Source: Tillus elongatus
Lineage: Eukaryota; Arthropoda; Insecta; Coleoptera; Cleridae
NCBI GenBank assembly: GCA_964006375.1
Contig: OZ023264.1
Span: 10,860,225 to 10,924,224, forward strand
DNA: 64,000 nt
Direction: 5' to 3'
In this document: piece after piece, positions 13,281-25,945 of the stretch
Position numbering within the stretch: the first letter of the stretch is position 1
Layout of the letters: each line of letters opens with the position of its first letter
Program-made: the position numbers and the translations under genes
The notes under the pieces: model-generated
Seen by the model: the letters and a program-made list of their open reading frames with translations, nothing else
Database searches by the model: none
Told to the model about the DNA's origin: nothing

Positions 13281-14563
13281 ATTTTTTTTCAATTTCAACA
13301 ACACACCACAAGGGCTTACAGCCTAAATACTATCGTACCGTGGGTGTTGACAAGGAGGAAAGGGGCAACTTGTTAATTCTGGACTTGAAGGTTTGGAGGT
13401 TCGGAGGAGAAGGAAAAACATGTGCCGGCAAGGAATTCCACAACTTGGAAGTCCTCGGGACAAAAAAGCGGGCATAACAAGACGTTCTATGTCTGGTGGC
13501 CTGGACAGTAAAAGGGTGCATTCGCTCTATTCCCCTGGTAGATCTGTTGGGGGCAGGTGGTTGAACTGTGGAAAAAAGCTCTTCTGAGCAGTGCCCGTGC
13601 AGATATCTATAAAAGAGAGAGGTCACCAACGGAACGTCGGTGGGCAAGGGATGGCAGCCTTTGGGTGAGGGTAAGGTCACCGATGAGACGTATAGCTCTC
13701 TTTTGAATGGAGTCCAGGATAGCGGCAGCGGCACGCCAGATGTGGGAGCAGTATTCGAGATTTGGTCTTATTTGTGAAGTATATAAGGTATAGAGATTAG
13801 CTGGTGAAAAGTATTTGCGAGCCCGGAAGAGGAAACATAATTCCTTAGCAGATGCTTCTGCAATTGATGTGACATGTTGGTGCTAATTGAGATTTCGATC
13901 CACAGAAATGCCAACAAGTGAAAAGCACTCATTACTTTGAATAACTTGGTTGTTCACTGTGATGGATCTAGGGCTAATGTATCTCTTATGAGAAAGAAAG
14001 CAAGACTAATTTGGTCGGGTTGAATTGTACAAGATTTCTACTTCCACAGTCTAATATTTTTTGAAGATCCACGGAGACAGAACGCTCCATCAGTCTGCGA
14101 TCCTCATCTAATTGGGCTAAAGAGACGGGCTTAGACTATTGTTTATTTGAGTGGAGGGTGCTGCCGTCCGCGTAACTGTGAACTGGCTTGGATGTGCTAG
14201 AGAGGAGGTCATTGATGTGGAGAAGGAACAAAGTAGGGGCTAAAGCTGAACCTTGACGAACTCCTGCATTAATTGGATACAGTTTAGAGGAATGGCTATC
14301 CACGACGACAGAAATGCTCCGGTTGGAGAAGAAATTTGCTGTCCAGGTACAGAGTTTTGGTGGTAGGCCATAGGCCGGAAGTTTATTAAGCAGCGCTACG
14401 TGCCAGACCTGGTCGAATGCTTTATATATGTCTAGAGAGACAATCTGGGATTCACCGTGTAGTTCCATAGACTTGTTCCAAGAATGGGTGACAAAGGAAA
14501 GGAGGTCGGCAGTTGATCTGCGCTGACGGAATCCATACCGCCTGTCGTGGATTAGACTATTAC
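13281..14563 (-). mobile_element. LINE-J1 copy, 5'-truncated
   Basis: Non-LTR retrotransposon reading leftward. It keeps the second half of the reverse transcriptase (SLDIYKAFDQVWH, GVRQGSALAPTLFLLHINDL, then YADG in place of YADD) and the C-terminal tail (PRTSKLWNSLPAHVFPS). The 3' end, around GTGTTGTTGAAAT, is shared with the copies at 15.0-18.0, 50.9-52.3 and 53.6-55.4 kb. The clade looks like the Jockey/CR1 group but is not resolved. The frame carries stops. The loss of the second catalytic Asp makes this copy inactive. Confidence 0.75.
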
Positions 14564-14863
14564 TTCCACATTGTCAATAACTGTGGAAATATGGCATCGG
14601 CGACAAAAATTTGCAACATTTCGTTAACCTAAACCTTTCGGTCACGACTTTTTTTTCGTCAAAGAAAATTCCAAAATTTGTAATATGAAAGAGTATATGT
14701 TTTGTAATTTTAGCATTTCCAGGTTTTTTTTGAGCAAAAGATTTTTGAGTTATATAATGTATTCAATTGAATACATTGTGACTTAAAGGTACGAATGGAG
14801 GGTGAAACAAATCGAAATACACAAATTTACTTGATTTATATCATATTTTTATTTCATATAATA

Positions 14864-15001
14864 TTACATAAAGCAGTGCCTATATTTTGATAAGCATAAA
14901 TGTATGTTACATTTCACACAAATTACACGACTCTCGCCTTTACAACCGGGATTTTTACACCTGCACTATTGGCCGACTGCATTTCCGTTTGGTAGGTGGT
15001 A
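14864..15001 (-). pseudogene. piggyBac-type transposase C-terminal remnant
   Basis: On the minus strand a short frame reads CRCKNPGCKGESRVICVKC, then HLCLSKYRHCF, ending at a TAA at 14,864-14,866. The cysteine spacing matches the C-terminal cysteine-rich domain of piggyBac-derived transposases. No DDD catalytic domain is present nearby, and a stop precedes the motif, so this is a fragment. Confidence 0.5.
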
Positions 15002-15009
15002 GTGGACTT

Positions 15010-18000
15010 TTACTTTACGTGATAATAAAGGATTTTTTTCATGCCTGAGGAGGTACCACCCCTTACATCCAGGGGCCGGTGAAGTCCCAACGGGCGTTTT
15101 CGGTTCTGGTGTATGAGTCGGTTGCCCTTATAAACAAAAACGCTGATGGCGCCTCCTTGTACAAAAGATTCCGGAGATAAAATACACGTCCATTCGGATC
15201 TCCGGGAGAGGGGTATGCAGGGGGCGCCGGCATCAAGATTTAACATATCCTTCTCTAATATATGTGGCCTAAATTCTAACCTGAACTCCGTCCACCATTT
15301 CGTCCAGGCTAAAAGGCCCCAACTCCTCTTCCTCACCGAAACCCAAACCAGTGCCAAAACAGCCACTAATCACCTTAATTTCCCGGGGTGTGAGCACCTT
15401 ACTTCCTTTAGATTGCGTGGAGGCGTGTGCGAATACGTCCGTAACAATCTACCCTGCACCAGACTCCCCAATTTAGAAGCTGGAAGAAAAGACATAGTTT
15501 GGATTAAACTCTCTTTCTCTCTCTCTAAGGGCTGCAACTAAATTCATCTGTTGCATTTACCGGTCACCTTCTGACAACAACTTTGTTCAGCTCTTCAACT
15601 ACCTTTCTGAAAAACCGTCCACCTGATTGCTGAATATCCTTCCCCCGAGCTCACTATTCTTGGTGAGTTCAATGTTCATAATAAGTAATGTCTAGGATCT
15701 TCCAAAACCGATCCACAAGGGAAAGCAGCGGAGGCCTTGGCAGTCAGCAATTCTTTAGCCAATATGGTTCAGTAACCTACTTACTTTCCTAGCATCCCAA
15801 CACACAGCTCACATTCCTTAGATCTCCTTCTTACTACAAAACCTGAATGCGATAAGACATCAGTCACCGCCCGCCTTGTTCGTTCAGACCACGGCATGGT
15901 CACTGCTTCCTGCGAAATGCAACCCAAGGTTACACAGGCATCACACCCACGTATAGTTTGGCACTACAACTCCGCGAACTGGGACAAAATGCAGGATTAC
16001 TTTTCCTCATTTCCATGGGCGTCTGTCTGCTTCTCTTATCCTGACCCCTCTGACAGCTCACAAAACGTCACCGAAAATATCCAAGCTGCCATGGAATTAT
16101 TTATTCCACGTACACAGAAAACCTCTTCAGCCACTCCAAAGCCCTGGTTCTCTAAATCCTGCGACAAGGCCAGAAAGAAAGAAAGCCGTCAAGCATTTAA
16201 CGACGCAAGAAACCACTATGTCCTCATTCTTTCTAAGGCAAAAAACCCGTTTAATAACCACATCAAAAACAAAGTCCTCTCAAGCTCCAACGGCAGCAAA
16301 CCCTTCTGGACTCTTGCTCAATCTATTGGGAATAATTTCTGCAAAAGCACGTTCCCACCTCTTGTTTCAGGGGATGAAATTGTTTCCACCGCACTGGGCA
16401 AGGCTGAACTTTTTGCCTCGTTGTTTACTCTCACCTCCAAATGTTCAACCACCAACCGTCCCCAATGTCGCGAATAAAATGACGGATATCATTTTCAAAA
16501 CTAAAAAGATACGAAAGATGCTCTCTTCTCTTAATACCAGGAAAGTCTCTGGCCTTGACGAGATCCCAGCAATTGTTCTCAAAAATGCGCACCAGAACTT
16601 GCTCCTGTCCTGACTCGTCTGTTTCAGACATCTTACAATATTCCCTAGTAACCGGAAAACTGCTGGAGTACAACCCGTTCCCAAGAAAGGATCCAAAGCG
16701 CTTCCTAGCAACTACAGACCTATTTCTCTCCTTTCAGTCGTCTCTAAAGTGATGGAAAACTATATAAACACCGAATTACAAAAATTTCTTGAAAAACACA
16801 GTCTAATCCACGACAGTCAGTATGGATCACACATTCTTGGAACAAGTCTATGAAACTACACGGTGAATCCCAGATTGTCGCTCTAGACATATCCAAAGCA
16901 TTCTATGAGGTCTGGCAATGCAGCGCTGCTTATTAAACTTAATAAACTTCCGGCCTACCACCAAAACTTGGACAGCAAATTTCCTCCCCAACCAAAGAAT
17001 TTCTGTTATCGTGGATGGCCATTCCTCTAAACTGTATCCAATTAATGCAGAAGCCCCTCAAGGTTCAGCTTTAGCCCCTACTTTGTTTCTTCTCCACATC
17101 ACTGACCTCCTCTCTAGCACATCCAACCCAGTTCACAGTTACGCGGATGACAGCACCCTCCACTCATATATACAATATTCTAAGTCTGTCTCTTTAGCCC
17201 AATTAGATGAGGATCGTAGTCTCATGGAGGGTTCTGTCTCTGCGGATCCCCAAAAAATATTAGACTGGAGAAGTAAAAATGTTGTACATGTCAACTCCAC
17301 AAAATCTGTCTTGCTTTCTATCTCATAAGAGATACACCAGCCCTACGCCCATCTCAATGAACAACCAAGTTGTTCAAAGTAACGAGTCCTTTTCACTTGT
17401 TGGCATTTCTGTCGGTCAAAATCTCAATTGGCACCAAGATGTCACATCAATTGCAGAAGCGGCTGCTAAGAAATTAGGTTTCCTCTTCTGAGCTTGCAAA
17501 TAGTTTTCACCAGCTTATCTCTATACATTATATACTTCACAAATAAGGCCAAACCTCGAATACTGCTCCCACATCTGGGGTGCCGCTGCCGCTTCTACAC
17601 TCGCTATCCTGGAGTCCATTCAGAAGAGAGCTATACGTCTCATCGGCGACCCTACCCAAAGGCTGCCATCCCTTGCCCACCAACGTGCTGTTGGTGACCA
17701 CTCTCTCTTTTATAGATATCTGCACGGGTACTGCTCAAAGGAGCGTTCTTCCATAGTTCCTCCACCTGCTGCCCCCAACAGATCTACCAGGGAAACAGAG
17801 CGAATGCACCCTTTTACTGTTTAGGTCACCAGACATAGAACAACTTGCTATGTCCGCTCTTTTGTCCCGAGGACTTCCAAGTTGTGGTATTCCTTGCCGG
17901 CACATGTTTTTCCTTCTTCTCCGAACCTCCAAACCCTCAAATTAGGCATTAACAAGTTGCCTCTTTTCTCCTTGTCGACACCCACGATACGATAGTATTT

Positions 18001-18048
18001 AAACTGTAAGCCCTCGTGGTGTGTTGTTGAAATATTAAAAAAAAACGT
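15010..18048 (+). mobile_element. LINE-J1, longest copy
   Basis: The most complete J1 copy. An apurinic-type endonuclease domain begins near 15,146 (FSNICGLNSNLNSV, LLFLTETQTS) and is frameshifted near 15,540. A linker of about 190 codons lies at 15,896-16,477. Reverse transcriptase pieces follow at 16,500-17,330 (SGLDEIPAIVLKNA, APQGSALAPTLFLLHI, YADDSTLHS), then the C-terminal tail to about 17,990. The 3' UTR ends GTGTTGTTGAAAT plus an A-rich tail at 18,048. An internal deletion near 16,830 removes part of the RT fingers. Several frameshifts make it non-autonomous. Confidence 0.75.
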
Positions 18049-18429
18049 CTCTAAACAAAGAGGAAGGATATAACCTCAAATTCGACTCTGACCTGCTGTC
18101 AGTTGGCAAAATAACAAATGGCAAATAGGTAATTGGTGTTGTCAGATTTAACTTGGAGACAGAGATTGCATTTAAACAAATTGAACCAGTTTCATTAAAA
18201 TTTTTATTTATTACTATCCATTTTTCTGATATCTTCAGTCGTTTATCTTGAGAGTTTTGGCAAATGGCAACCCCGCTGATCGTTTATTGTGACATATTTT
18301 TGTAGCATGTTCGTTTGAAGTTTGATTTGGAGCATTTGTTTGCAATAGCAGCGTAACCCTGATTTATCTGCCTGACCTTGTCTAACATTATAGGCACCCA
18401 GTAAGAGGTAATTTCAGGTTATATCGTAA
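18049..18429. other. No recognised gene
   Basis: AT-rich sequence between the LINE-J1 tail and the next HINE-like copy. I see no open frame or repeat ends here. Confidence 0.4.
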
Positions 18430-19437
<1,008 letters not shown>

Positions 19438-20021
19438 AAACATATAGACGAACATAGAACTTCCTCCTTTTTTTAAGTCTGTTAAAAATCTGAGGATAGA
19501 AGGGAATTAGGTACTTTGGTAAATCAAATAAAAAGCCTCCAAAAAGTAAAAACGTATCTATATTTTTCTTTCTTAAATGAAAAAAAAGTTACATTAAGAC
19601 CGAGTCCTAATTGTAAAGTAGGAAATCAGTAGCAAGCGAATGAGTTATTTCTATTTATATACTTTAATTACCGAGCGATCGACAAAATTCCTCCTCGAGA
19701 GTGACATGGAAAATTCCAAGGCAGAAACCGCGTGTCTTAGCTCAGTTCAACGTTAGTGTTGACATTTCGTTAACACCGCTGCGTCAAATTATAATTTATT
19801 GCGGTTTTTCTTGATAATTCCATCGTTTTTCGTTTGTGTTGAGTTTTATGTTATTTTTTACAATATATGTTTATTTTTTTAAGTGCGATTGTATGAAATT
19901 CCCCTAAATGAGCAGAACATTTTGTGTAGTCATTTTGTCGCCAGTACAAGTTGTGTTTATTCCGTCGTTCGTTTGACTTGCGTTGTCCTATGAACTCTTA
20001 ATTATTAAAGCGATTGAATAA
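19438..20021. other. No recognised gene
   Basis: Sequence between the HINE-like copy and the left target copy of the Penelope-like insertion. No exon or repeat ends were recognised. Confidence 0.4.
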
Positions 20022-20099
20022 TATTAAGATGTACCGATAAGTACACTTAGAGAACCCAAATTACCACAATACATATTTCAAAGACCTTACGATCGTTTC

Positions 20100-20146
20100 G
20101 CTGACCACGTCAGCGTCATCAGATGATGCAAAATTTATAAACTGAA
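20100..20146 (-). ncRNA. Hammerhead-like motif, left arm
   Basis: On the minus strand: CTGATGA, a 7-bp stem (CGCTGAC / GTCAGCG) with a 3-nt loop, then AAAC. The order matches a hammerhead core. Strict pairing leaves either a bulged C or uses the G of GAAA in the stem, so self-cleavage is uncertain. The same motif occurs at 22,152-22,190 in the opposite orientation. Confidence 0.35.
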
Positions 20147-20683
20147 AATCAACAGCTATTGTGTGTTTATATCGCACCTAGGTAACGAACTAATCCGAAG
20201 TAAAAATTGCAGTCGGCGACCCATCGCCTGTCTATTGTGTCAATATTGAACGGACGAGGCCGAAGAACTACCCCAATCTTCTGGTTGACATTTTTATGAG
20301 CTTTTATCTAATCTAAAGATAAACGGCTTAAAATTAAAGGTACCGAGATATTTAAGGAAGATACACGTTCTTTTTGATATCGAAATTTCAGTATGTGAAT
20401 ATTGGAGCAACTAAAGAAAGCAGACAAGCACATCTGGCGAAGAGACCCCTATCAGCCCCTCATCTTTCTTAAAAAACAAACCGAGTGTTCGGCTCACAAT
20501 ATTAACTTTAGCAAACGATAAATAATTCAACTAAAATTGTACATAAAAACAAGTATTTATATTGACTTCTTAGATACAAGGAAGACGAAAGAGGAGTCTT
20601 TAAGGCGATAACCAAACGTAGAGCTTAGTTTCTGTATAGACGGGCCGAGTTATTGACAATAATTTATTATTCTGCCAGACAAA

Positions 20684-21208
20684 TTAGGAGTGTTTAGCTG
20701 GTCCAATGCAAAGTGAAAATAAAGGGCTTGAAATTAAAGGTGCCGCACGATTTAATGAAGTTCTCTTCTTAATCGACCTTGATATATAAATACTTTCAAA
20801 GGCATCAAGCATAGTTTGATCTCTAACATTTTTAACAAGTATCAAATTTTCTTTGTCAATGTGGTGATTATTATCCCATATATATTGTGCCACACATGAT
20901 TTGTCCACCGTACCATATCGCAAATGTGCGAGACGTTCACGAAATCTGTTTGCTATGTTTCTCTTGGTTTGACCCACGTATTTAAGATTGCAATCTTTGC
21001 AACTTATCTCATAAATACCCGACATTTCAGCGGCTTTCTCTTTGTCTTTCGTATTACCCAACAATTTTTTTAAATTACTTTTCGTCGAAAAAGTCAAATG
21101 TAAATCGGATTTCTTAAAAATACTTTCCAAACCCTTTGTGATACGATTTTCGACGAAAAGTAATTTTAAAAATATGCTGGGTAATAGGAAAGACAAAGAC
21201 AAAGCCAC
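20684..21208 (-). pseudogene. GIY-YIG endonuclease domain, left arm
   Basis: An open frame on the minus strand; its first residues are a reading of the opposite arm, and the Penelope-derived part starts near 21,140. It reads MSGIYEISCKDCNLKYVGQT, then the Arg-rich helix NIANRFRERLAHLRYG, then HHIDKENL. GIY, YVG, the Arg of the helix and the distal Glu region are all recognisable. This is the nuclease that Penelope-like elements carry C-terminal to the reverse transcriptase. It lacks the RT, so it is a non-autonomous fragment, but the nuclease frame is intact. Confidence 0.7.
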
Positions 21209-21542
21209 TGAAATGTCGGGTATTTATTAGATAAGTTGCAAATATTGCAATCTTAAATACGGGGGTCAAACCAAGAGAAACATAGCTACCAGATTTCGTG
21301 AACATCTCGCATATTTACGATATGATACGGTGGACAAATCATGTGTGGCACAACATATATGGGATAATAATCACCACATTGACAAAGAAAATTTGAAACT
21401 TGTTAAAAATGTAAGACATCAAACTATGCTTGATTCCTTTGAAAGTATTTATATATCAAAGTCGATTAAGAACATAACTATTAAATCGTGCGGCACCTTT
21501 AATTTCAACCCCTTTATTTTCACTTTGCATTTGACCATCTAA
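21142..21542 (+). pseudogene. GIY-YIG endonuclease domain, right arm, broken
   Basis: The mirror copy of the left-arm nuclease. A stop follows MSGIY (at about 21,228). The rest continues in frame as ISCKYCNLKYGGQT (YVG changed to YGG), NIATRFREHLAYLRYDT and then HHIDKENL. It has diverged more than the left copy, so it is probably no longer functional. Confidence 0.65.
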
Positions 21543-22151
21543 ACACTCCTAATTTGTCTGGCAGAATAATAAATTATTGTCAATAACTCTACCGGTCTAT
21601 ACAGATACTAAGCTCTACGTTTGGTTATCGACTTAAAGACCCCCCTTTCGTCTTCTTTGTATCTGAGAAGTCAACATAAATACTTGTTTCTACGTAGAAT
21701 TAAAAATCAATATAAATACTTGTTTCTATGTAGAATTTTAGTTCAATTATTTATCCTTTGTTAAAGTTAATATTGTGAGCCGAACACTCGGTTTGTTTTT
21801 TAAAAAAGATGAGCGGCTGTTAGGGTTCTGTTCGCCAGATGTGCTTGTCGGCTTTCTTTAGTTGCTCCAATATTCACATAGTGAAATTTCTAGATAAAAA
21901 AAAAACGTGTAGCTTCCTTAAATATCTCGGTACCTTTCATTTTAAGCCCATTATCCTTAGATTAGATAAAAGCTCATACAAATGTCAACCAGAAGATTGG
22001 GGTAGTTCTTCGGCCTCGTCCGTTCAATATTGACACAATAAACAGGCGATGGGTCGCCGACTGCAATTTTTACTTCGGATTAGTTCGTTACTTAGGTGCG
22101 ATATAAACACACAGTAGCTGTTGATTTTAAGTTTATAAATTTTTCATCCTC

Positions 22152-22190
22152 TGATGACGCTGACGTGGTCAGCGAAACGATCGTAAGGTT
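22152..22190 (+). ncRNA. Hammerhead-like motif, right arm
   Basis: The plus-strand partner of the left-arm motif: CTGATGA, the CGCTGAC / GTCAGCG stem, then AAACG. Its core bases are identical to the left copy although other parts of the arms have drifted. That suggests either recent origin or constraint on this part. Confidence 0.35.
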
Positions 22191-22498
22191 TTTAAAATAT
22201 GTGTTGTGGTGATTTGGGTTCTCCGAGTGTACTTATCAGTGCTCATCACAGGTTCCAGTTTTCACATAGACACATAGTATTAAGATGTACCGTTTTCAAA
22301 TGTGTAATCCATAGGACCCTAGAGGAAGATTCTTGTTGATCGCAGTCTATTTTTAATATTATTAATTAGCCTAGGCTCCTTATGCTTTCAAAACTTAATG
22401 CAATATTATACTTATTGTACTGAGCTTTTAAAGATTAGCGACGACTTTCAAAAAACTACGTAAGTAAAAGTTTTCACCGACATATTTTCAATTCGCTA

Positions 22499-22696
22499 TC
22501 AAAGCCTGCTAACAGTTGTTCCATTGTTATTTACTACGTTTTGTCTTGTATCTGGTTCAGTATTGTCTGCTTTTTGTGATTCTTTGGCTGGCATCATCAA
22601 CTGCTTGAAAATATTTCTGAAGGGAGCTTCTATTCCAATGTAAAGCAACAGAGCTGTGAAGAATGCTAAAACCATATCAGACAGAGCCAAACTGAA
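22499..22696 (-). CDS. NRF-6-like acyltransferase, terminal exon
   Basis: The last coding exon of a multi-pass membrane protein of the nose-resistant-to-fluoxetine (NRF-6) family, within the acyltransferase-3 superfamily. It begins in phase 0 after a TTTCAG acceptor and codes for 65 residues before TAA/TAG-type termination at 22,499. It contains a membrane helix (MVLAFFTALLLYIGIEAPF), and the helix-EAPF pattern is the usual end of the domain. A polar Asn/Thr-rich tail follows (KADNTEPDTRQNVVNNNGTT), which is probably cytosolic. In C. elegans the family is linked to drug sensitivity and yolk transport; its insect substrate is not established. Confidence 0.85.
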   Translation of the reverse strand, partial: FSLALSDMVLAFFTALLLYIGIEAPFRNIFKQLMMPAKESQKADNTEPDTRQNVVNNNGTTVSRL

Positions 22697-22830
22697 CTGA
22701 AATAAAATAAACATCGATTAGAGATTATATGGATGAACTGGCAATACGGGTAACACAATTCTAGTAAAAATTTAAAGGAAAAAAACAGGGCATAGAGAAT
22801 GCATTTATGTAATTATTAAATAAAATATTT

Positions 22831-22900
22831 CGGGACGCAGCAACTGCGTTATAATAGTGAATATTAATAAGAATTTTACACAATTAATACGGCATATTAC
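22831..22900 (+). mobile_element. HINE-like 5'-end fragment
   Basis: Only the 5' terminus (CGGGACGCAGCAACTGCGTT, then TAGTGAAT) is present. It lies directly before LINE-J2 sequence. Confidence 0.5.
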
Positions 22901-22939
22901 TAAAAATATAACTTTCAATTTAAACAGACGTCGGAGATC

Positions 22940-24757
22940 AGGTTTAGAGATCCGATATCCCCACTTCATGGCCGTAACGGTGTCGTATACACGGATGCGG
23001 AGAAAGCTACTGCATTCGCAGATCATCTGGAGTTACAATTCAATCCGGAATTATAATAACGTCGCACGTAGCAAGAACGCACCGCTAGGCCAGGAGTGCG
23101 CTTCGTGCCACCCCAGACACAACTATCGAGCCCACAACTTTCGAAGAAGTTTCCCAAATAATAAAATCATTAAAAACTAGGAAAGCTCTGGGATACGATG
23201 GAATCTCCAACGTAGCCCTGGAAAAACTCCCCCGCAAAGCCGTGGTATTTCTAGTTACGATTACGAATGCCATGCTGCGATTTCAACATTTTCCTTCCAT
23301 GTGGAAACTTACCGACATTATCAGCATCCCTAAACCCAGCAAAGATCCGCTGTTCCCTCAGAACTACAGGCCCATTAGCCTACTACCAGTCATCGGCAAA
23401 ATCGCCTACTACCAGTCATCGGCAAAATCGCCTACTACCAGTCATCGGCAAAATCGCCGAAAAACTGATCCAGAAAAGGCTATCTTCATTCACATCAGAA
23501 AATCATATCCTCCGGGATGAGCAATTCAGACACCAGCACTCCACCACAGACCCATTTATTTGTGTGGTGGAAAACATCACCGAAGTATTCAATAAAAACA
23601 AGTCAACTGGTGCAATATTTCTTGACATTGCTCAAGCCTTCGGTAGGGTTTGGCCTCCTAAACAAACTTCTCTCATTTAATTATCATCTCCCTCTGATTC
23701 TGCTAATCAGGTCATACCTGCAACAGAGGAAGTACCAGGTCAAACATCTGGGAGCCAGCTCTAGAACGTACCCAGATACGGCTGGTCTCCCGCAGGGTTC
23801 TGCTATCTCCCCTCTGCTGTACAATATATTTGTCGCAGACATTCCGACAGCCCCCTAAACGTGACATACGCACTGTACGCAGATGACACTACCATCCACA
23901 GCAGCTCCCGTCAGCCGAGGAAAATAACCGAATGACTTCAGACCGCCGTAGTCGAGCTGCAAGCATGTTATAGGAAATCCCTTCTAGCCATAAACCCCGA
24001 TAAATGTTCAGCAGTCCTATTTTCCAAGAGGAGACACACACCTCACGAACACGTATCATTAGACAACCGTCTAATTCCCTGGCAAGATTCCGCCAAATAC
24101 CTCGGGTTTTTCCTCGACAAACACTTAACATGGCGCCCCCATGTCTAACATGCCCGACGAAAAGCCTCGATGTTCATCTCGAAGCTGTAAATAGAAATTC
24201 CATGAACAATAAATTGCTCATGTACAAAGTCGTCATCCGGCCAGCCTTGACCTATGCATCCCCTGCATGGGCCACCGCGGCCGCAACACAAATCAAAACC
24301 CTTCAAATCTTCCAGAATAAAATTCTAATAATGGTTACCAGAGCGCCATGGTTTTTCAGAAACAGCCATATTCATTCTGATCTGGAAATGCATTCGATAC
24401 TTGAGTTTATAACTCAACTATCCACAACTCAGTTCGCAAAAGCCGCTTCTCACCCAAATGCTCTTCTCCGTAGTGCCACCGACTACGATGATCAACTTCC
24501 ATATAAGCATAAGCGTCCAAAGCTTATACTTACCCGCTAACCCCCCGTGACAAAATCAGAATGGAAACATTCAAACCCAAAAGTCATTGTGTGTATTCTT
24601 TCCGACGGAGGTATGGACTAAGGTCCGGTACTCCTAGGGGAGGGAGTTTTAATGAGTAGGTGTACTAAGAGTACGAGTCTCACAGTACCTCGATATGCCA
24701 CGGCACTACGGTGTCGTGAATGAGATCTCCATGAAGCATCTCTCCCTCCTGTATAAA
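22940..24757 (+). mobile_element. LINE-J2 (Jockey-type) copy a
   Basis: A 5'-truncated non-LTR retrotransposon with the Jockey-type RT opening (TRKALGYDGISNVALEKLPR, then NYRPISLLPVIGK). Next come AFGRVW in place of AFDRVW, LPQGSAISPLLYNIFV, YADDTTIHS and the C-terminal region to about 24,540. Its 3' UTR ends in a short A-run at 24,757. The frame is broken at several points, one of them a 26-bp triplication at 23,379-23,456. Confidence 0.8.
23379..23456 (+). repeat. 26-bp unit repeated three times inside LINE-J2
   Basis: Three identical head-to-tail copies of a 26-bp segment (starting CCTACTACCAGTCATCGGCA). The sister copy at 27,400 has one. Two extra units add 52 bp and shift the RT frame. 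Confidence 0.9.
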
Positions 24758-25286
24758 AAAAACAAGCTCAGTTGAAGAATTTATCTCTTTATCTTATCAT
24801 AAAAAATATTTAAATCTTGTGTTCTAGCTTTTTTAAGAAAAAACTTTGAATGCTTAAAACTCCATTTTCTATGACCCTAGAAAATTAAAATTTGGTGAAT
24901 CTAGGTACCGTAAGTCTCTTCAAAAGGGACTTGTATTACAAATTTCATTAATGTTATCAAAGCTTATCAGAAGGAAACTTAATTCATACCCAAGAAGGCA
25001 ATTCATTATTCAAATAACTTACCTACTTTAACAATTAATCAACGATATATTAGCGTTAATCTTCTTATTTTTTGACTTCCAATTTTAAAAACATATTATA
25101 CAATCATTTCCGCTTTAACCTCAAAACAGAACTGTCAAACCATGATAAATGAACAAAACACGTTATAATTTTTTGGTTTCCAATTTTAAAAGCATAATAT
25201 AGGTACAAGTTGTTTTATCTATTTCAATGATAATCATTTACTACTTAACCTCAAAAGAAAGCTGTAAAACCATAATACATAAAAAA
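24758..25286. other. Intronic AT-rich DNA with weak repeats
   Basis: The part at about 24,840-24,965 resembles the diverged HINE-like core. The segments at 25,070-25,150 and 25,168-25,285 are imperfect tandem copies of each other (AACCTCAAAA and ACCAT blocks). No coding signal was seen. Confidence 0.35.
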
Positions 25287-25845
25287 GTCTGGACGCTGCA
25301 AGTGCGTTATGGCAGTGAATTTTTATAAAAATGCTTTGAATAGCAAATATGTCTTTTTAATGCACTCATCAAGTTGGTTACCAGTATAACCTATATAGTA
25401 GAAACAATGTGCCATATTTTATCAAAATAACTTATTGTTTGAAAATGCACAAAAATTTTCCGACAATAAACTAAAAATGTTCGTTTCCTATCCAATAAAC
25501 CTTAGGTCAATAGCAAATTGAGTTATTGAAATTTGAAGCATTTAATAAAAAATTTGCTACCAAAACGCACTTACTGCGCCTTGATTTTTTTTTCGTACAC
25601 ACATATTTCGATAAAATTGCAATAAAATAAGGCTGTTCGAAAAAAAAATTGTAGGGGTCACCAACGACTTATGGGCCAGCCTGTGATTGTCAAAATAATT
25701 TTATAAGATGCAACTCAAGACACCGTTCAATTAACTTATACAATTTTTTCTCGTCTCTTGTATAATAATAATTATATTGAGCTTTACCGTAGAAATGAAA
25801 ATTGACTAAAACATTAAACGATCTACTTCTGGTTTTGCAACATAA
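25287..25845 (+). mobile_element. HINE-like element, long form, 3'-truncated
   Basis: Begins TCTGGACGCTGCAAGTGCG. It has the 300-bp module closed by an inverted terminal copy (ACGCACTTACTGCGCC at about 25,578), then the start of the core. It stops before the TA tract, about 40 bp downstream of the penultimate NRF-6-like exon on the other strand. Confidence 0.6.
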
Positions 25846-25945
25846 CCCCAACAGCTGGTGCTTCATGACAGGTTCTAATTTTACTGCTTTAACTTTTGAT
25901 TCTAAAATATAACATTGTGCCTAAGAATCTTAAAAAACTACTTAC

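Larger units (their letters stand above)
20037..22277. mobile_element. Penelope-like element, inverted dimer with 15-bp TSD
   Basis: A 2.24-kb insertion flanked by perfect copies of tattaagatgtaccg (20,022-20,036 and 22,278-22,292). It is a palindrome: a left arm (20,037 to about 21,086) and a right arm (about 21,142-22,237) read outward from a spacer of about 55 bp. Each arm holds the 3' part of a Penelope-like element, with a GIY-YIG endonuclease domain followed by 3' non-coding sequence. Both outer ends carry a hammerhead-like motif. The reverse transcriptase domain is absent. Such inverted partial copies are known for Penelope-type retroelements. Confidence 0.75.

Noticed and set aside
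15010..15366. 118-codon minus-strand frame
   Set aside because: Antisense to the LINE-J1 endonuclease region, with no independent support.
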